Shown: positions 8,226 to 16,837 of the stretch, one piece after another
How the letters are laid out: the number at the start of each line of letters is the position of its first letter
Position numbering within the stretch: position 1 is the first letter of the stretch
NCBI RefSeq assembly: GCF_022810305.1
Contig: NZ_JALGQH010000035.1
Coordinates: forward strand, 1-61,787
Direction: 5' to 3'
From: Rhodococcus sp. ARC_M6
GTDB lineage: Bacteria; Actinomycetota; Actinomycetes; Mycobacteriales; Mycobacteriaceae
DNA length: 61,787 nt
The notes under the pieces: generated by a model
What the model saw: the letters and a program-made list of their open reading frames with translations, nothing else
Databases searched by the model: none
Told to the model about the DNA's origin: nothing
Position numbers and translations under genes: made by a program

Positions 8226-9365
8226 ATGAAACCGTCGACTTCCCAGGTGGAGCCCGCCTGGCCGCGCTCCGAGCCCGCCGCTCTCAATCCTGGTCCAGAA
8301 CAGTTAGAGCTTCGTGATGCGATTCGGGCGCTACTCGGAAAACACGGCGGAGTGGAGCAGGCTCGGTCGGCTTCGCACACGACCGAGGGCTACTCGCCGG
8401 AACTCTGGAAACAATTGCTCGAGAACATGTCGGTCACTTCGCTCGCTGCACCGGAAGATCGCGGTGGACTGGGTTACGGCATGGTCGAACTCGGCATCAT
8501 TCTCGAAGAGTGCGGGCGGAGCCTGGTCTGTGAGCCGGTGTATTCCTCGGCGGTCCTCGGCGTCCAAGCGGTGTTGGCGGCCACGTATCCCGTCGACGAA
8601 CTGCTGGTCGATGTTCTCGCCGGGTCGGCGGTGGCAAGTCTCAGTTCGCTGACTGCCGCGACCGACCGACTCAGCGGCGTCGAAAGTGAATCCGGCTGGG
8701 TTCTCAGCGGTGAGGTTTCGGCCGTCGTGGGTGGCGCTGCTGCCGATATCGTCATCGCCTCCGCCGATACCGCCGCTGGACGGCAGATATTCGCGATAGA
8801 GACCGATGGTCAGGCGCACTGGCGCGAGCGTGAAGTCGTCGACCCCACCCGCAGGCAGGCAGATCTGACCGTAGCGGAAGTGCCGGCAGTCCCCCTGGTC
8901 GGCGCCGACGATTGCGCCCGGATCTGTACTCGGCTTCATGATTTACGTACGCTCGCAATCGCTTTCGAGAACACCGGAATCGTCGACGCGCTCCTCGAGA
9001 TGACCGTGGAATACGTGAAAACCCGGCAGCAATTCGGGCGCCCGATCGGCTCGTTTCAAGCCGTCAAACATCGATTGGCCGACGTACTCGTACTGCTCGA
9101 GCGCGCTCGATCGGCGAGTAGATACGCCGCCGCCATATTCGACGAGGACCCGGACACCGCTCGATTGGCGATCGCGGTGGCCGGTGCTGTCTGCACCGAT
9201 GCGGCGATCGACGCCGCGGCAGAGGCCGTGCAATTGCACGGTGGTGTCGGCTTCACCTGGGAACACCCGGCGCACTCCTATTTCCGTCGGGCATTGGGAA
9301 ACGAAGCAGTCCAGGGCGATTCGCGCACTCATCGCGCCCGCATCGCAGAACTGATCGGTGTTTGA
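8226..9365 (+). CDS. Acyl-CoA dehydrogenase (FadE family, small-subunit type)
   Basis: 379 residues with the acyl-CoA dehydrogenase layout: N-terminal helical domain, central beta domain, and a C-terminal four-helix bundle containing TRQQFGRPIGSFQAVKHRLADV and LHGGVGFTWEHPAH. The C-terminal end reads RALGNEAVQGDSRTHR, without an obvious GTDEI-type catalytic base. That is common in partners of heterotetrameric dehydrogenases such as mycobacterial FadE28/FadE29. GGAG lies 6 nt before the ATG. It would use FAD to introduce an alpha,beta double bond in an acyl-CoA. Pairing with the dehydrogenase at 11843 or 14046 is inference. Confidence 0.85.
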   Translation: MKPSTSQVEPAWPRSEPAALNPGPEQLELRDAIRALLGKHGGVEQARSASHTTEGYSPELWKQLLENMSVTSLAAPEDRGGLGYGMVELGIILEECGRSLVCEPVYSSAVLGVQAVLAATYPVDELLVDVLAGSAVASLSSLTAATDRLSGVESESGWVLSGEVSAVVGGAAADIVIASADTAAGRQIFAIETDGQAHWREREVVDPTRRQADLTVAEVPAVPLVGADDCARICTRLHDLRTLAIAFENTGIVDALLEMTVEYVKTRQQFGRPIGSFQAVKHRLADVLVLLERARSASRYAAAIFDEDPDTARLAIAVAGAVCTDAAIDAAAEAVQLHGGVGFTWEHPAHSYFRRALGNEAVQGDSRTHRARIAELIGV

Positions 9366-9425
9366 CCGTTCGAAAGATGTAACTGCCGCCGGGTATTGAC
9401 GAGACGTCACCCGATATGCATACTG

Positions 9426-9439
9426 AAGTGAATCCAGTT
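9426..9439. promoter_or_regulatory. Operator copy AAGTGA-AT-CCAGTT
   Basis: 10 of 12 arm positions match AACTGA-N2-TCAGTT. It lies 28 nt upstream of the crotonase start at 9468, giving this run of genes its own regulated promoter. Confidence 0.65.
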
Positions 9440-9467
9440 CAATTTGAAGATAAACGAAAGGCTCATG

Positions 9468-10256
9468 ATGATCGAGACCGACCACATCCTGTTGGAGAAA
9501 GACGGAGACGTCGCACGGGTTTGGCTCAACCGCCCGCACAAGAAGAACGCGGTCACCGTTGAACTGCTGCACCGCCTCGACGAGATCATCGTCGAGGTCG
9601 ACAACGATCCGAACCTCAAGGTTCTGGTGCTACGCGGCGTCAACAACACGTTCTGCTCGGGCTTCGACCTCGACGAGCTGCTCTCCGACTTCATCGGCAG
9701 CACCACCGCGATGGACGTCGCCGTGCTCTCGGCCAAGGTCTGCGACCGTCTCTACTCGATGAACACCCCCTCGATCGCAGTACTCGAAGGCTATGTCACC
9801 GCCGGCGGCTTCGAACTGATGATCTCGTGCGACTTCGCGATCGCATCGGACGACGCCAAGATCGGCGACTTCCACATCCGTCGCGCGCTCTTCGGTGGCG
9901 CAGGCCCCATCTACCGCCTGCCCCGCATGATCGGTATCCGCAAGACCAAGGAGCTCATGCTCACCGGCAAGCTGCTCTCGGGCACGGAAGCAGCTGCATT
10001 CGACCTGATCAACGCGTCGGCACCGGCCGATCAGCTCGACCAGGCCGTGGCGGACTTCGCCGCGAGTCTGACCGACAAGAGTCCGTTCATGATGAAGCTC
10101 ACCAAGATGTGCATCGACAAGGGTCTCGACGCGGACATCCAGTCGCTCATGGTCATGGAGCACCTGGCCGTCGGCAACGCACTGCAGTCGGAAGACGGCA
10201 AGGAAGGCGTCACCGCATTCCTCGAGAAGCGCGATCCGGTGTGGGTCGGCCGCTGA
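9468..10256 (+). CDS. Crotonase-superfamily protein lacking one hydratase glutamate
   Basis: 262 residues with the crotonase fold and oxyanion-hole segments (NTFCSGFDLDEL and EGYVTAGGFELMISCD). The first catalytic glutamate is present (E116). The position of the second, normally in a PE motif, reads DFHIRR with His at 136, so ordinary hydration is doubtful and an isomerase, hydrolase or retro-Claisen role is possible. GAAAGG at 9456-9461 best fits the second of two tandem ATGs (9468); 9465 is only 3 nt from it. The gene heads a long rightward unit followed by the DUF35 and Ltp-thiolase genes. Confidence 0.8.
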   Translation: MIETDHILLEKDGDVARVWLNRPHKKNAVTVELLHRLDEIIVEVDNDPNLKVLVLRGVNNTFCSGFDLDELLSDFIGSTTAMDVAVLSAKVCDRLYSMNTPSIAVLEGYVTAGGFELMISCDFAIASDDAKIGDFHIRRALFGGAGPIYRLPRMIGIRKTKELMLTGKLLSGTEAAAFDLINASAPADQLDQAVADFAASLTDKSPFMMKLTKMCIDKGLDADIQSLMVMEHLAVGNALQSEDGKEGVTAFLEKRDPVWVGR

Positions 10257-10288
10257 TCTGATTCACCCCGAGACCTGAAGGGATAGGC

Positions 10289-10666
10289 ATGGCAGAGAAG
10301 ACGGCAATCGTGCTCGAAGGCAGCCGGTGCACGGCGTGCGCCACGGTGGCCTTTCCGGCCGGCGTCATGTGCAGCAAGTGCGCAACGCCGACGGCAGTAC
10401 CTCTCGATCTGAGTACACGAGGCGTGGTGTGGGCGTATACGATTCAACGTTTTCCTCCGAAATCGCCGCCGTATGTACCACCCGCCGGAGGGTTCACCCC
10501 CTTCGCGGTCGGGTACATCGAACTCCCGGAAGGAATCAAGGTCGAGGCAATCATCGACTGTGAAGATTTCGACGGACTGGATCAGGCACCGGTGACATTG
10601 GTCGCCAACTCACCGGTGCCCCGGTTCGCCGTCGATCGCCTCGCGAAACAAGGAGAAATCAAGTGA
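10289..10666 (+). CDS. DUF35 zinc-ribbon/OB-fold partner protein
   Basis: 125 residues. The rubredoxin-like zinc ribbon has C14-x2-C17 and C28-x2-C31, followed by an OB-fold domain with GVVWAYTIQRF and FTPFAVGYIELPEG. Proteins of this type bind SCP2/Ltp-type thiolases and aldolases, for example the DUF35 part of ChsH2 with Ltp2 in cholesterol side-chain breakdown. The gene overlaps the following thiolase-like gene by GTGA, which fits a two-subunit complex. Confidence 0.85.
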   Translation: MAEKTAIVLEGSRCTACATVAFPAGVMCSKCATPTAVPLDLSTRGVVWAYTIQRFPPKSPPYVPPAGGFTPFAVGYIELPEGIKVEAIIDCEDFDGLDQAPVTLVANSPVPRFAVDRLAKQGEIK

Positions 10667-11814
10667 CGCAGCCTGTTTCGATAATCGGAGCCGGACTCTC
10701 GAAGTTCGGCAGGCAGCCGGGTGTCAGCGGCCGCGCCATGGCCGTCACCGCGATCGGCGCCGCCCTCGGTGACGCCGGAATCACGTGGCCGGATGTCCAG
10801 GTCGCCTTCGGTGGCAGCGACGGCTCCGGCTTGGCCGACACCCTGGTAGCCGAACTCGGTTTCACCGGAATACCTTTCACCAACGTCAAGAACGGCTGCG
10901 CCACCGGTGGCAGTGCACTCTTCTCTGCAGTCAACGCCGTGCGCTCGGGAGCAGCCGAGATCGCACTCGCAGTCGGCTTCGACAAGCACCCGCGCGGCGC
11001 ATTCGACCCACGACCGGAGGATTGGGGCCTGCCACCGGGGTACGGCGAGGCCGGCCTGATGGTCACCACACAATTCTTCGGGGCCAAGATCTCGCGCTAT
11101 ATGCGCCAGCACACCATCTCGGCCGACACGTTGGCGCTGGTAGCCGAGAAGGCTTACCGCAACGGCGTTCTCAATCCGAATGCCTGGCGCCGCGAGGCGA
11201 TGTCCGCCGAGACCATCGCGACGGCCGACATGGTCAACGACCCCCTCACTCGCTACATGTTCTGCTCACCCGGCGAAGGTGCAGCGGCGATCGTGGTTGC
11301 CAGCGAGGGCGCCGCCCAGTCGCTCGGCGCGCGAGCGGTAACGCTCCGGGCAATCACCCACCGCACCAGAAGATTCGGCTCGTTCGAGGTATTCAGTCCT
11401 GCGGTACAAGGTAGCGGTGAACCGACCAGTGTCAGTGCGGACGCCGCACGAGCGGCGTTCGAGCAGGCAGGCGTCTCCCCCGGCGACGTTGACGTGGCTC
11501 AGGTGCAGGACACCGAGAGCGGCGCGGAAATCATGCACATGGCCGAATGCGGGTTCTGTGAACCCGGCGAACAGGAATCGATGATTGCGGCCGGCGAGAC
11601 CGAGATCGGCGGCCGGATCCCGATCAACACCGACGGTGGATGCATCGCCAACGGTGAGCCGATCGGCGCATCGGGTCTGCGGCAGGTGCACGAGATAGTC
11701 ACCCAACTCCGCGGTGAGGCGGGTGACCGTCAGGTTCCCGGCACTCCCCGGATCGGGTTCACCCACGTATACGGCGCACCGGGCATCAGTGCCTGCACCG
11801 TATTGTCCGTATGA
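10663..11814 (+). CDS. Lipid-transfer-protein-type thiolase / aldolase (Ltp family)
   Basis: 383 residues of the SCP2-thiolase group. A cysteine sits in the nucleophile region (NGCATGGSALFSA), GGCIANGEPIGASG matches the late Ltp motif, and GFTHVYGAPGISAC replaces the usual CxH pair of true thiolases. Ltp2-type enzymes are retro-aldolases that release propionyl-CoA or acetyl-CoA from beta-hydroxyacyl-CoA with a DUF35 partner, and that partner is encoded just upstream with a GTGA overlap. I therefore favour a retro-aldol or lyase role over ordinary thiolysis. This is inferred from family knowledge. Confidence 0.82.
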   Translation: MTQPVSIIGAGLSKFGRQPGVSGRAMAVTAIGAALGDAGITWPDVQVAFGGSDGSGLADTLVAELGFTGIPFTNVKNGCATGGSALFSAVNAVRSGAAEIALAVGFDKHPRGAFDPRPEDWGLPPGYGEAGLMVTTQFFGAKISRYMRQHTISADTLALVAEKAYRNGVLNPNAWRREAMSAETIATADMVNDPLTRYMFCSPGEGAAAIVVASEGAAQSLGARAVTLRAITHRTRRFGSFEVFSPAVQGSGEPTSVSADAARAAFEQAGVSPGDVDVAQVQDTESGAEIMHMAECGFCEPGEQESMIAAGETEIGGRIPINTDGGCIANGEPIGASGLRQVHEIVTQLRGEAGDRQVPGTPRIGFTHVYGAPGISACTVLSV

Positions 11815-11842
11815 GTTTGCGCAGATGGCTGAGGGCAGATCA

Positions 11843-13051
11843 GTGACACCACAAACGATTCCAGGTCTCGACGCGTTCACCGAGGAAGCTATCGCATGGT
11901 TGCGTGGCGTGGCGGCACCTCGCACCGAATCGGTGTGGGGCGTCGGTACAGATTCAGTGGCCGTATTCGAGAATTGGACCGCCGAGCAGGAGCGCGAGCA
12001 CACCGACGCGATTTCGCGCTACGAGCAGGCGAAGTTCGATGCCGGCTGGGGAGCATTGAGTTGGACCCCCGAACGCGGCGGTCGCAATCTCCCGCTGTCA
12101 TACGTGTTGGCATTCCGCCGGGCCGAGGAATCGTTCGACGTGCCGCGTCGCACCGAGATGTTCTCGGTGACACAACAATTGATCGCGCCGACCATCGAGC
12201 AGTGGGGCACCGACGAGCAGAAGGAACGCTACGTGCGCGCGATGCTTCGCACGGACATCATTGCTTGCCAACTGTTCTCCGAGACCGAGGCCGGATCAGA
12301 CCTGGCTGCCGTCCGCACCAAGGCGGTACGCAGCGAAGCCGGCACGTGGACCATCGACGGACACAAGGTGTGGACGTCCGGCGCTCTGGTCGCGGACTAC
12401 GGAGTCGCAGTGTGCCGTACCGACGCCACCGTCACGAAACATGCCGGGCTCACGATGTTCCTGGTCCCGATGAACGCGCCTGGCATGACGATCCGCCCGA
12501 TCCGGCAGATGACCGGCGGCAGCTCGTTCAACGAGGTGTACCTCGACGGCGTCGAACTCGAAGACACGTATCGACTCGGCCCTGTCGGAAAGGGTTGGCA
12601 GGTTGCGCTGACCGTACTGGCGGCCGAACGTCTCGACGGCGGAAATCTCGGTCTGGCCAACGCGGATCAGGCAATCGCACTCGCGCAGAACCTCGGCCGC
12701 GAGCTGACCGAGATCGAGAAGGACAAGGTCGCCGACCTGGTCACCAGGAGCTATCTGCAGCGTGTGAGCAATATGCGGGTGGCTGGGGCGATGCTCGCCG
12801 GCAACGAGCCGGGTCCGGAAGCGTCACTCGGAAAGCTGTTGGCTACCGACACAATGGCCCGGACGTCCGAAGTTGCCCGTTTGCTGCTCGGCCGTGAACT
12901 GACCGCCGATTCCGGCCGCTGGGGAACGTTCGCGTGGTCCGAACACGCCCTCGGTGCCCCGGGATACCGAATTGCCGGCGGTACCGACGAGATTCAGCAC
13001 AACATCATCTCCGAGCGCGTGCTCGGTCTACCGAGGGAGCCGCGACCGTGA
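11843..13051 (+). CDS. Acyl-CoA dehydrogenase (FadE family)
   Basis: 402 residues. Recognisable segments are the FAD/substrate loop QLFSETEAGSDLAAV, the hydrophobic TFLVPMNAPG-like region (here MFLVPMNAPG), and the C-terminal IAGGTDEIQHNIISERVLGLPRE with the GTDEIQ catalytic-base motif. The start is set at GTG 11843 because GAGGG lies about 7 nt before it; an in-frame ATG at 11825 is an alternative. It overlaps the next gene by GTGA at 13048. Probably a catalytic subunit working with another dehydrogenase of this locus. Confidence 0.87.
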   Translation: MTPQTIPGLDAFTEEAIAWLRGVAAPRTESVWGVGTDSVAVFENWTAEQEREHTDAISRYEQAKFDAGWGALSWTPERGGRNLPLSYVLAFRRAEESFDVPRRTEMFSVTQQLIAPTIEQWGTDEQKERYVRAMLRTDIIACQLFSETEAGSDLAAVRTKAVRSEAGTWTIDGHKVWTSGALVADYGVAVCRTDATVTKHAGLTMFLVPMNAPGMTIRPIRQMTGGSSFNEVYLDGVELEDTYRLGPVGKGWQVALTVLAAERLDGGNLGLANADQAIALAQNLGRELTEIEKDKVADLVTRSYLQRVSNMRVAGAMLAGNEPGPEASLGKLLATDTMARTSEVARLLLGRELTADSGRWGTFAWSEHALGAPGYRIAGGTDEIQHNIISERVLGLPREPRP

Positions 13052-14007
13052 CCAGTTCGTCTCTGCAAGACCGGGTCGCCGCCAAACTGCTGGCGGACTG
13101 CGGCGCGACGTTGACCGACTTCCAGCCGCTGCTCGGTGGGCACTCCGGGCTGACGTACCGCGCCACCACCTCGACCGGTGACGTAGTGATCAAGGCGGTG
13201 CCGGAAGGCCAGCGATCCATCGGCAGGCACGACATGTTGCGACAGGCTCACATTCTGCAGGCGCTGGCCGGCACCGAAGTTCCGGTGCCACGCGTAGTTG
13301 TCGTCGACGAGATCGAACCAGCGTGGTTTGCCATGGAATTTGTTGCAGGCGAGTCACTCGAACCGGTGCTCGACGACCCCGCCGTCGATCCGGTGCTAGC
13401 TGCCAATCGCATGCGTCGTGCAGCGGCAGTCCTACCGCGACTGCACGAGGTGGACCTCGCCACCATTGCAGGACTCGCAAATCCCCTGACGCCGGCAGAC
13501 GAGCTCGAGCGCTGGGCCAAGACATTGGGCGCAGTGCCCCCGGAATTGGTTGTCGGCGCCGATCATCTGCTGGAACTGTTGCGCTCCGACATTCCCGAAC
13601 CTGTCAAACCCACACTGGTGCACGGTGATTACCGTCTCGGCAACATCATCTCCGACGGCCTGGAGCCGGTCGCACTCATCGACTGGGAAATCTGGTCTGC
13701 CGGAGATCCCCGAGTCGAGCTAGGCTGGTTTCTGGTGTTCGCCGACGGTTCGAACTTCCCCGGCGTCGGCCGGGAAGTCCCAGGACTGCCGAGTGCCGAA
13801 GAGTTGGTCGCCTTGTACACCGGTGACGGTCCCACACTTCCCGAACTTAACTGGTTCGACGCACTCGGTCGGTTGAAAATGGCGGCGATCATGGGCCACA
13901 ACCTGCGTCGACACCGCGAGGGTCGCCATCACGATCCGGACCAGGAGAAGCTGCCGGACACCATCAACCGGTTGATCGAGACCGGTACCGCACTCTTGCG
14001 TCCCTGA
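13048..14007 (+). CDS. Aminoglycoside-phosphotransferase-fold (APH) protein
   Basis: 319 residues of the APH/choline-kinase-like fold. The ATP-site lysine lies in VVIKAVPEG, the catalytic loop is LVHGDYRLGNII, and the metal-binding motif is LIDWEIWSAG. In eukaryotic ACAD10/ACAD11 such a kinase domain is fused to an acyl-CoA dehydrogenase and acts on 4-hydroxyacyl-CoA. Here the separate gene overlaps the preceding dehydrogenase by GTGA and is followed by another. The context suggests phosphorylation of a hydroxyacyl-CoA intermediate rather than antibiotic resistance; that role is inference. Confidence 0.82.
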   Translation: MTSSSLQDRVAAKLLADCGATLTDFQPLLGGHSGLTYRATTSTGDVVIKAVPEGQRSIGRHDMLRQAHILQALAGTEVPVPRVVVVDEIEPAWFAMEFVAGESLEPVLDDPAVDPVLAANRMRRAAAVLPRLHEVDLATIAGLANPLTPADELERWAKTLGAVPPELVVGADHLLELLRSDIPEPVKPTLVHGDYRLGNIISDGLEPVALIDWEIWSAGDPRVELGWFLVFADGSNFPGVGREVPGLPSAEELVALYTGDGPTLPELNWFDALGRLKMAAIMGHNLRRHREGRHHDPDQEKLPDTINRLIETGTALLRP

Positions 14008-14045
14008 TCTTTTGCGTCCCTGATAACCACTTAAGGAGTCTTACC

Positions 14046-15248
14046 GTGGATTTCGCCTATTCCCCACGTACCGAGGAACTACTCGGCAAGCTCGAATCTT
14101 TCATGGCCGATTACGTCTATCCGGCGGAATCGGTGTACGACGCCCAGGTCGCTGACAACGACAACCCACACGAGCAGCCGCAGATCATGCGCGACCTGCA
14201 GGAGAAAGCCCGCGAATTGGGCCTGTGGAATCTGTTTATGACGCACGACGGACTCGGTGCCGGACTGACCAATCTCGAGTACGCGCCGCTAGCCGAGATC
14301 GTCGGCCGTTCCATCATCGGCAACGAGACGATCAACTGCTCGGCTCCCGACACCGGAAATATGGAGATCCTCGCCATGTTCGGTACCGACGAGCAGAAGT
14401 CACAGTGGCTGAAGCCGTTGCTGGACTGCAGTATTCGTTCAGCTTTTGCGATGACCGAACCGGCCGTGGCGAGTTCGGATGCGACGAATATCCGATCGAC
14501 CATCCAACGTGACGGTGACGAATACGTGCTCAACGGCCGTAAGTGGTACACCTCCGGCATTCTCGATCCCGATTGCAAGCTCATAATCTTCATGGGCAAG
14601 TCGGATCCCGAAGGTCCGACCTACCGCCAACAGAGCATGATCCTGGTACCGGCCGACGCACCTGGTGTCGAGGTCATTCGGGATCTGCCGATGTTCGGCT
14701 TCCAGGACCGACTGGGCCACGGCGAAGTTCAGTTCACCGACGTTCGGGTACCGGCAGCAAACATGCTCGGCGCCGAGGGCGACGGATTCGCTATCGCGCA
14801 GGGACGTCTGGGCCCCGGCCGGATGCACTACGCGATGCGCGCTGTCGGTATGGCGGAACGGGCACTGGACATGATGTGCAAGCGTGCGCTCGAAAGGGAA
14901 GCATTCGGTGGACCCCTTGCCGATCGTGGCGTCGTGCGTGAATGGATTGCCCGCAGCCGCATCGAGATCGACCAAATCCGGTTGCTCGTCCTCAAGTCGG
15001 CCTGGTTGATGGATACCCAGGGCAACGCGTCTGCGCGCTCCGAGGTGGCCGCCATCAAGGTGTCCGCGATGGAAGTTGCACACAAAGTTGTCGACCGTGC
15101 GGTGCAGACTTACGGCGCCGCCGGAGTCAGCAACGACACGATCCTGGCTCGGCTGTACGCGATTACCCGTGCCCTGCAGATTGCTGACGGCCCCAACGAG
15201 GTTCATCTACGCACCATTGCCCGCCTCGAGTTGAAGAAGCACAAATGA
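14046..15248 (+). CDS. Acyl-CoA dehydrogenase (ACAD10/11-like)
   Basis: 400 residues starting at GTG with AAGGAGTC upstream. It contains AMTEPAVASSDATNI, the FAD loop KREALEREAFGGPLADRG-like helix (here CKRALEREAFGGPLAD), and the C-terminal QIADGPNEVHLRTIARLEL. The N-terminus (DFAYSPRTEELLGKLESFM) and the preceding APH gene together resemble ACAD10/11, where kinase and dehydrogenase cooperate on 4-hydroxyacyl-CoA. Its stop overlaps the following SDR start by ATGA, indicating translational coupling. Confidence 0.88.
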   Translation: MDFAYSPRTEELLGKLESFMADYVYPAESVYDAQVADNDNPHEQPQIMRDLQEKARELGLWNLFMTHDGLGAGLTNLEYAPLAEIVGRSIIGNETINCSAPDTGNMEILAMFGTDEQKSQWLKPLLDCSIRSAFAMTEPAVASSDATNIRSTIQRDGDEYVLNGRKWYTSGILDPDCKLIIFMGKSDPEGPTYRQQSMILVPADAPGVEVIRDLPMFGFQDRLGHGEVQFTDVRVPAANMLGAEGDGFAIAQGRLGPGRMHYAMRAVGMAERALDMMCKRALEREAFGGPLADRGVVREWIARSRIEIDQIRLLVLKSAWLMDTQGNASARSEVAAIKVSAMEVAHKVVDRAVQTYGAAGVSNDTILARLYAITRALQIADGPNEVHLRTIARLELKKHK

Positions 15249-16003
15249 GAACTCTGGAATTGACCGGTAAGGTCGCGCTCGTGACAGGCGCCAGCCGCGG
15301 TTTGGGACTTGCCATCGCGCGCGGGCTCCGGGACGCGGGCGCGACGGTGATCGTGTCGAGCCGTAAGCTCGAATCCTGCCGCGATGCGGTGGCGTCGCTC
15401 GGTGACGCCGGGCCGGGAACCGCGCACCCCTTCGCCCTGCACGTCGGGCACTGGGACAGTATCGAGCCCGCCGTCGATCAGATCATCGAGCAGTTCGGCA
15501 GCCTCGACATCGTGGTCAACAATGCCGGAATCGCACCGCTGGCCGAAAACCTGCTCTCCGTATCGGAAAGCTTGTGGGACAAAACCATCGAGGTCAACGT
15601 CAAGGGACCATTCCGTCTGATGGCCGTTGCCGGAGACCGGATGCGAGCGGCCGGCGGCGGCTCGATCATCAACATTTCCAGTATCGGCGCAGAGCGCCCC
15701 AGTCCCCCGGAAGCGATGTACGCCGCCGCCAAGAACGGGCTCAATGCGCTCACCCGGGCGTTTGCGCAGGAGTACGCACCGACGGTGCGGGTCAACTGTG
15801 TGATGCCCGGTGGCTTCGCTACCGATATGGCCGAGAACTGGGATGACGAGTTCATTGGAAAGATCGTGGACCGCCTGCCCGCCGGGCGGCTCGGCCGGCC
15901 GGAGGAGATCGCCGGTCTCGTAACGCATCTGGCCTCGGATGCGGCCGGTTACACAACCGGCGCGCTCATCCCGGTCGACGGCGGCCGAACCGCCGTGTAC
16001 TGA
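15245..16003 (+). CDS. Short-chain dehydrogenase/reductase
   Basis: 252 residues of a classical SDR: TGASRGLG at 14-21, NNAG at 92-95, catalytic serine in NISSIG (145-146), and Y159-x3-K163. The fold end IPVDGGRT is typical. S38-S39-R40 after the second strand favours NADP(H). It is coupled to the upstream acyl-CoA dehydrogenase by ATGA and probably oxidises or reduces a hydroxy/keto group of a CoA intermediate; the substrate is unknown. Confidence 0.87.
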   Translation: MRTLELTGKVALVTGASRGLGLAIARGLRDAGATVIVSSRKLESCRDAVASLGDAGPGTAHPFALHVGHWDSIEPAVDQIIEQFGSLDIVVNNAGIAPLAENLLSVSESLWDKTIEVNVKGPFRLMAVAGDRMRAAGGGSIINISSIGAERPSPPEAMYAAAKNGLNALTRAFAQEYAPTVRVNCVMPGGFATDMAENWDDEFIGKIVDRLPAGRLGRPEEIAGLVTHLASDAAGYTTGALIPVDGGRTAVY

Positions 16004-16048
16004 TGCTGCGCACTGACGCTGCTGCGAACTGAGATCGACAGGAAAGTC

Positions 16049-16837
16049 ATGACAGACAACGGATTCGAAGGTGGACAGATGCTGACCGAGATGTTCGGAC
16101 TGACCGGGCGCGTGGCGATCGTAACCGGGGCGTCTTCGGGTCTCGGGATGGGATTTGCCCGCACGCTGGCCGGCGCAGGCGCCACGGTCTACGCCGCGGC
16201 CCGCCGGCTCGACCGTTTGCAGGACCTGGCAGCCGAGGTACCGGGAATCGTTCCGGTTCGTTGCGACATCACCGACGACGCCGATCGGCGCGTATTGATC
16301 GACGGGTGTTACGAGCAGTCCGGGCGCCTGGACATCCTGGTCAACAATGCCGGCATGCCGGGTCCACCTAACGCGGAGGACGAAACCATCACAGGTTTCA
16401 ATTCCGTGCTCGAACTCAATCTGGTGTCCGGCTTTCACCTGGCGACCTACGCCTCGACCCGACTACCCGAGAACGAACGCGCGTCGTACATCAACATCTC
16501 CTCGGTAATCGGGCTGGTGTCCACCGCCCCCATTGGCGGCGCGAGCTACGCAGCATCCAAGGCCGGAGCGCTCGGCCTGACCCGGGAATTGGCCGGCCAG
16601 TGGGGACGCAGGGGTATCCGCGTCAACTCCGTCGTGCCCGGGTGGTTCGATACTGAGATGACCGACGGACTGTTCAGCAACGACAAATCGGCGGGATGGG
16701 TGCGCAAGAACACCATGCTCGGCCGCGGCGGCGTCGAAGGCGAGATCAACGGCGCAGTACTGTTTCTGGCCTCGGATGCCTCCTCGTACATGACCGGCCA
16801 AGCGCTGGTCGTCGACGGCGGATGGACGGCCCGCTGA
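16049..16837 (+). CDS. Short-chain dehydrogenase/reductase
   Basis: 262 residues with TGASSGLG at 26-33, NNAG at 99-102, the serine in NISSVIG and Y167-x3-K171. A 20-residue extension precedes the Rossmann fold. AGGAAA lies before the ATG. The stop codon overlaps the alcohol dehydrogenase start (TGATG). Arginines after the second beta strand (AARRLDR) suggest NADP(H). Role in the route is not determinable. Confidence 0.86.
   Translation: MTDNGFEGGQMLTEMFGLTGRVAIVTGASSGLGMGFARTLAGAGATVYAAARRLDRLQDLAAEVPGIVPVRCDITDDADRRVLIDGCYEQSGRLDILVNNAGMPGPPNAEDETITGFNSVLELNLVSGFHLATYASTRLPENERASYINISSVIGLVSTAPIGGASYAASKAGALGLTRELAGQWGRRGIRVNSVVPGWFDTEMTDGLFSNDKSAGWVRKNTMLGRGGVEGEINGAVLFLASDASSYMTGQALVVDGGWTAR

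Noticed and set aside
13048..14007. Aminoglycoside resistance kinase
   Set aside because: The fold is shared, but the gene is coupled to acyl-CoA dehydrogenases and resembles the ACAD10/11 kinase domain.
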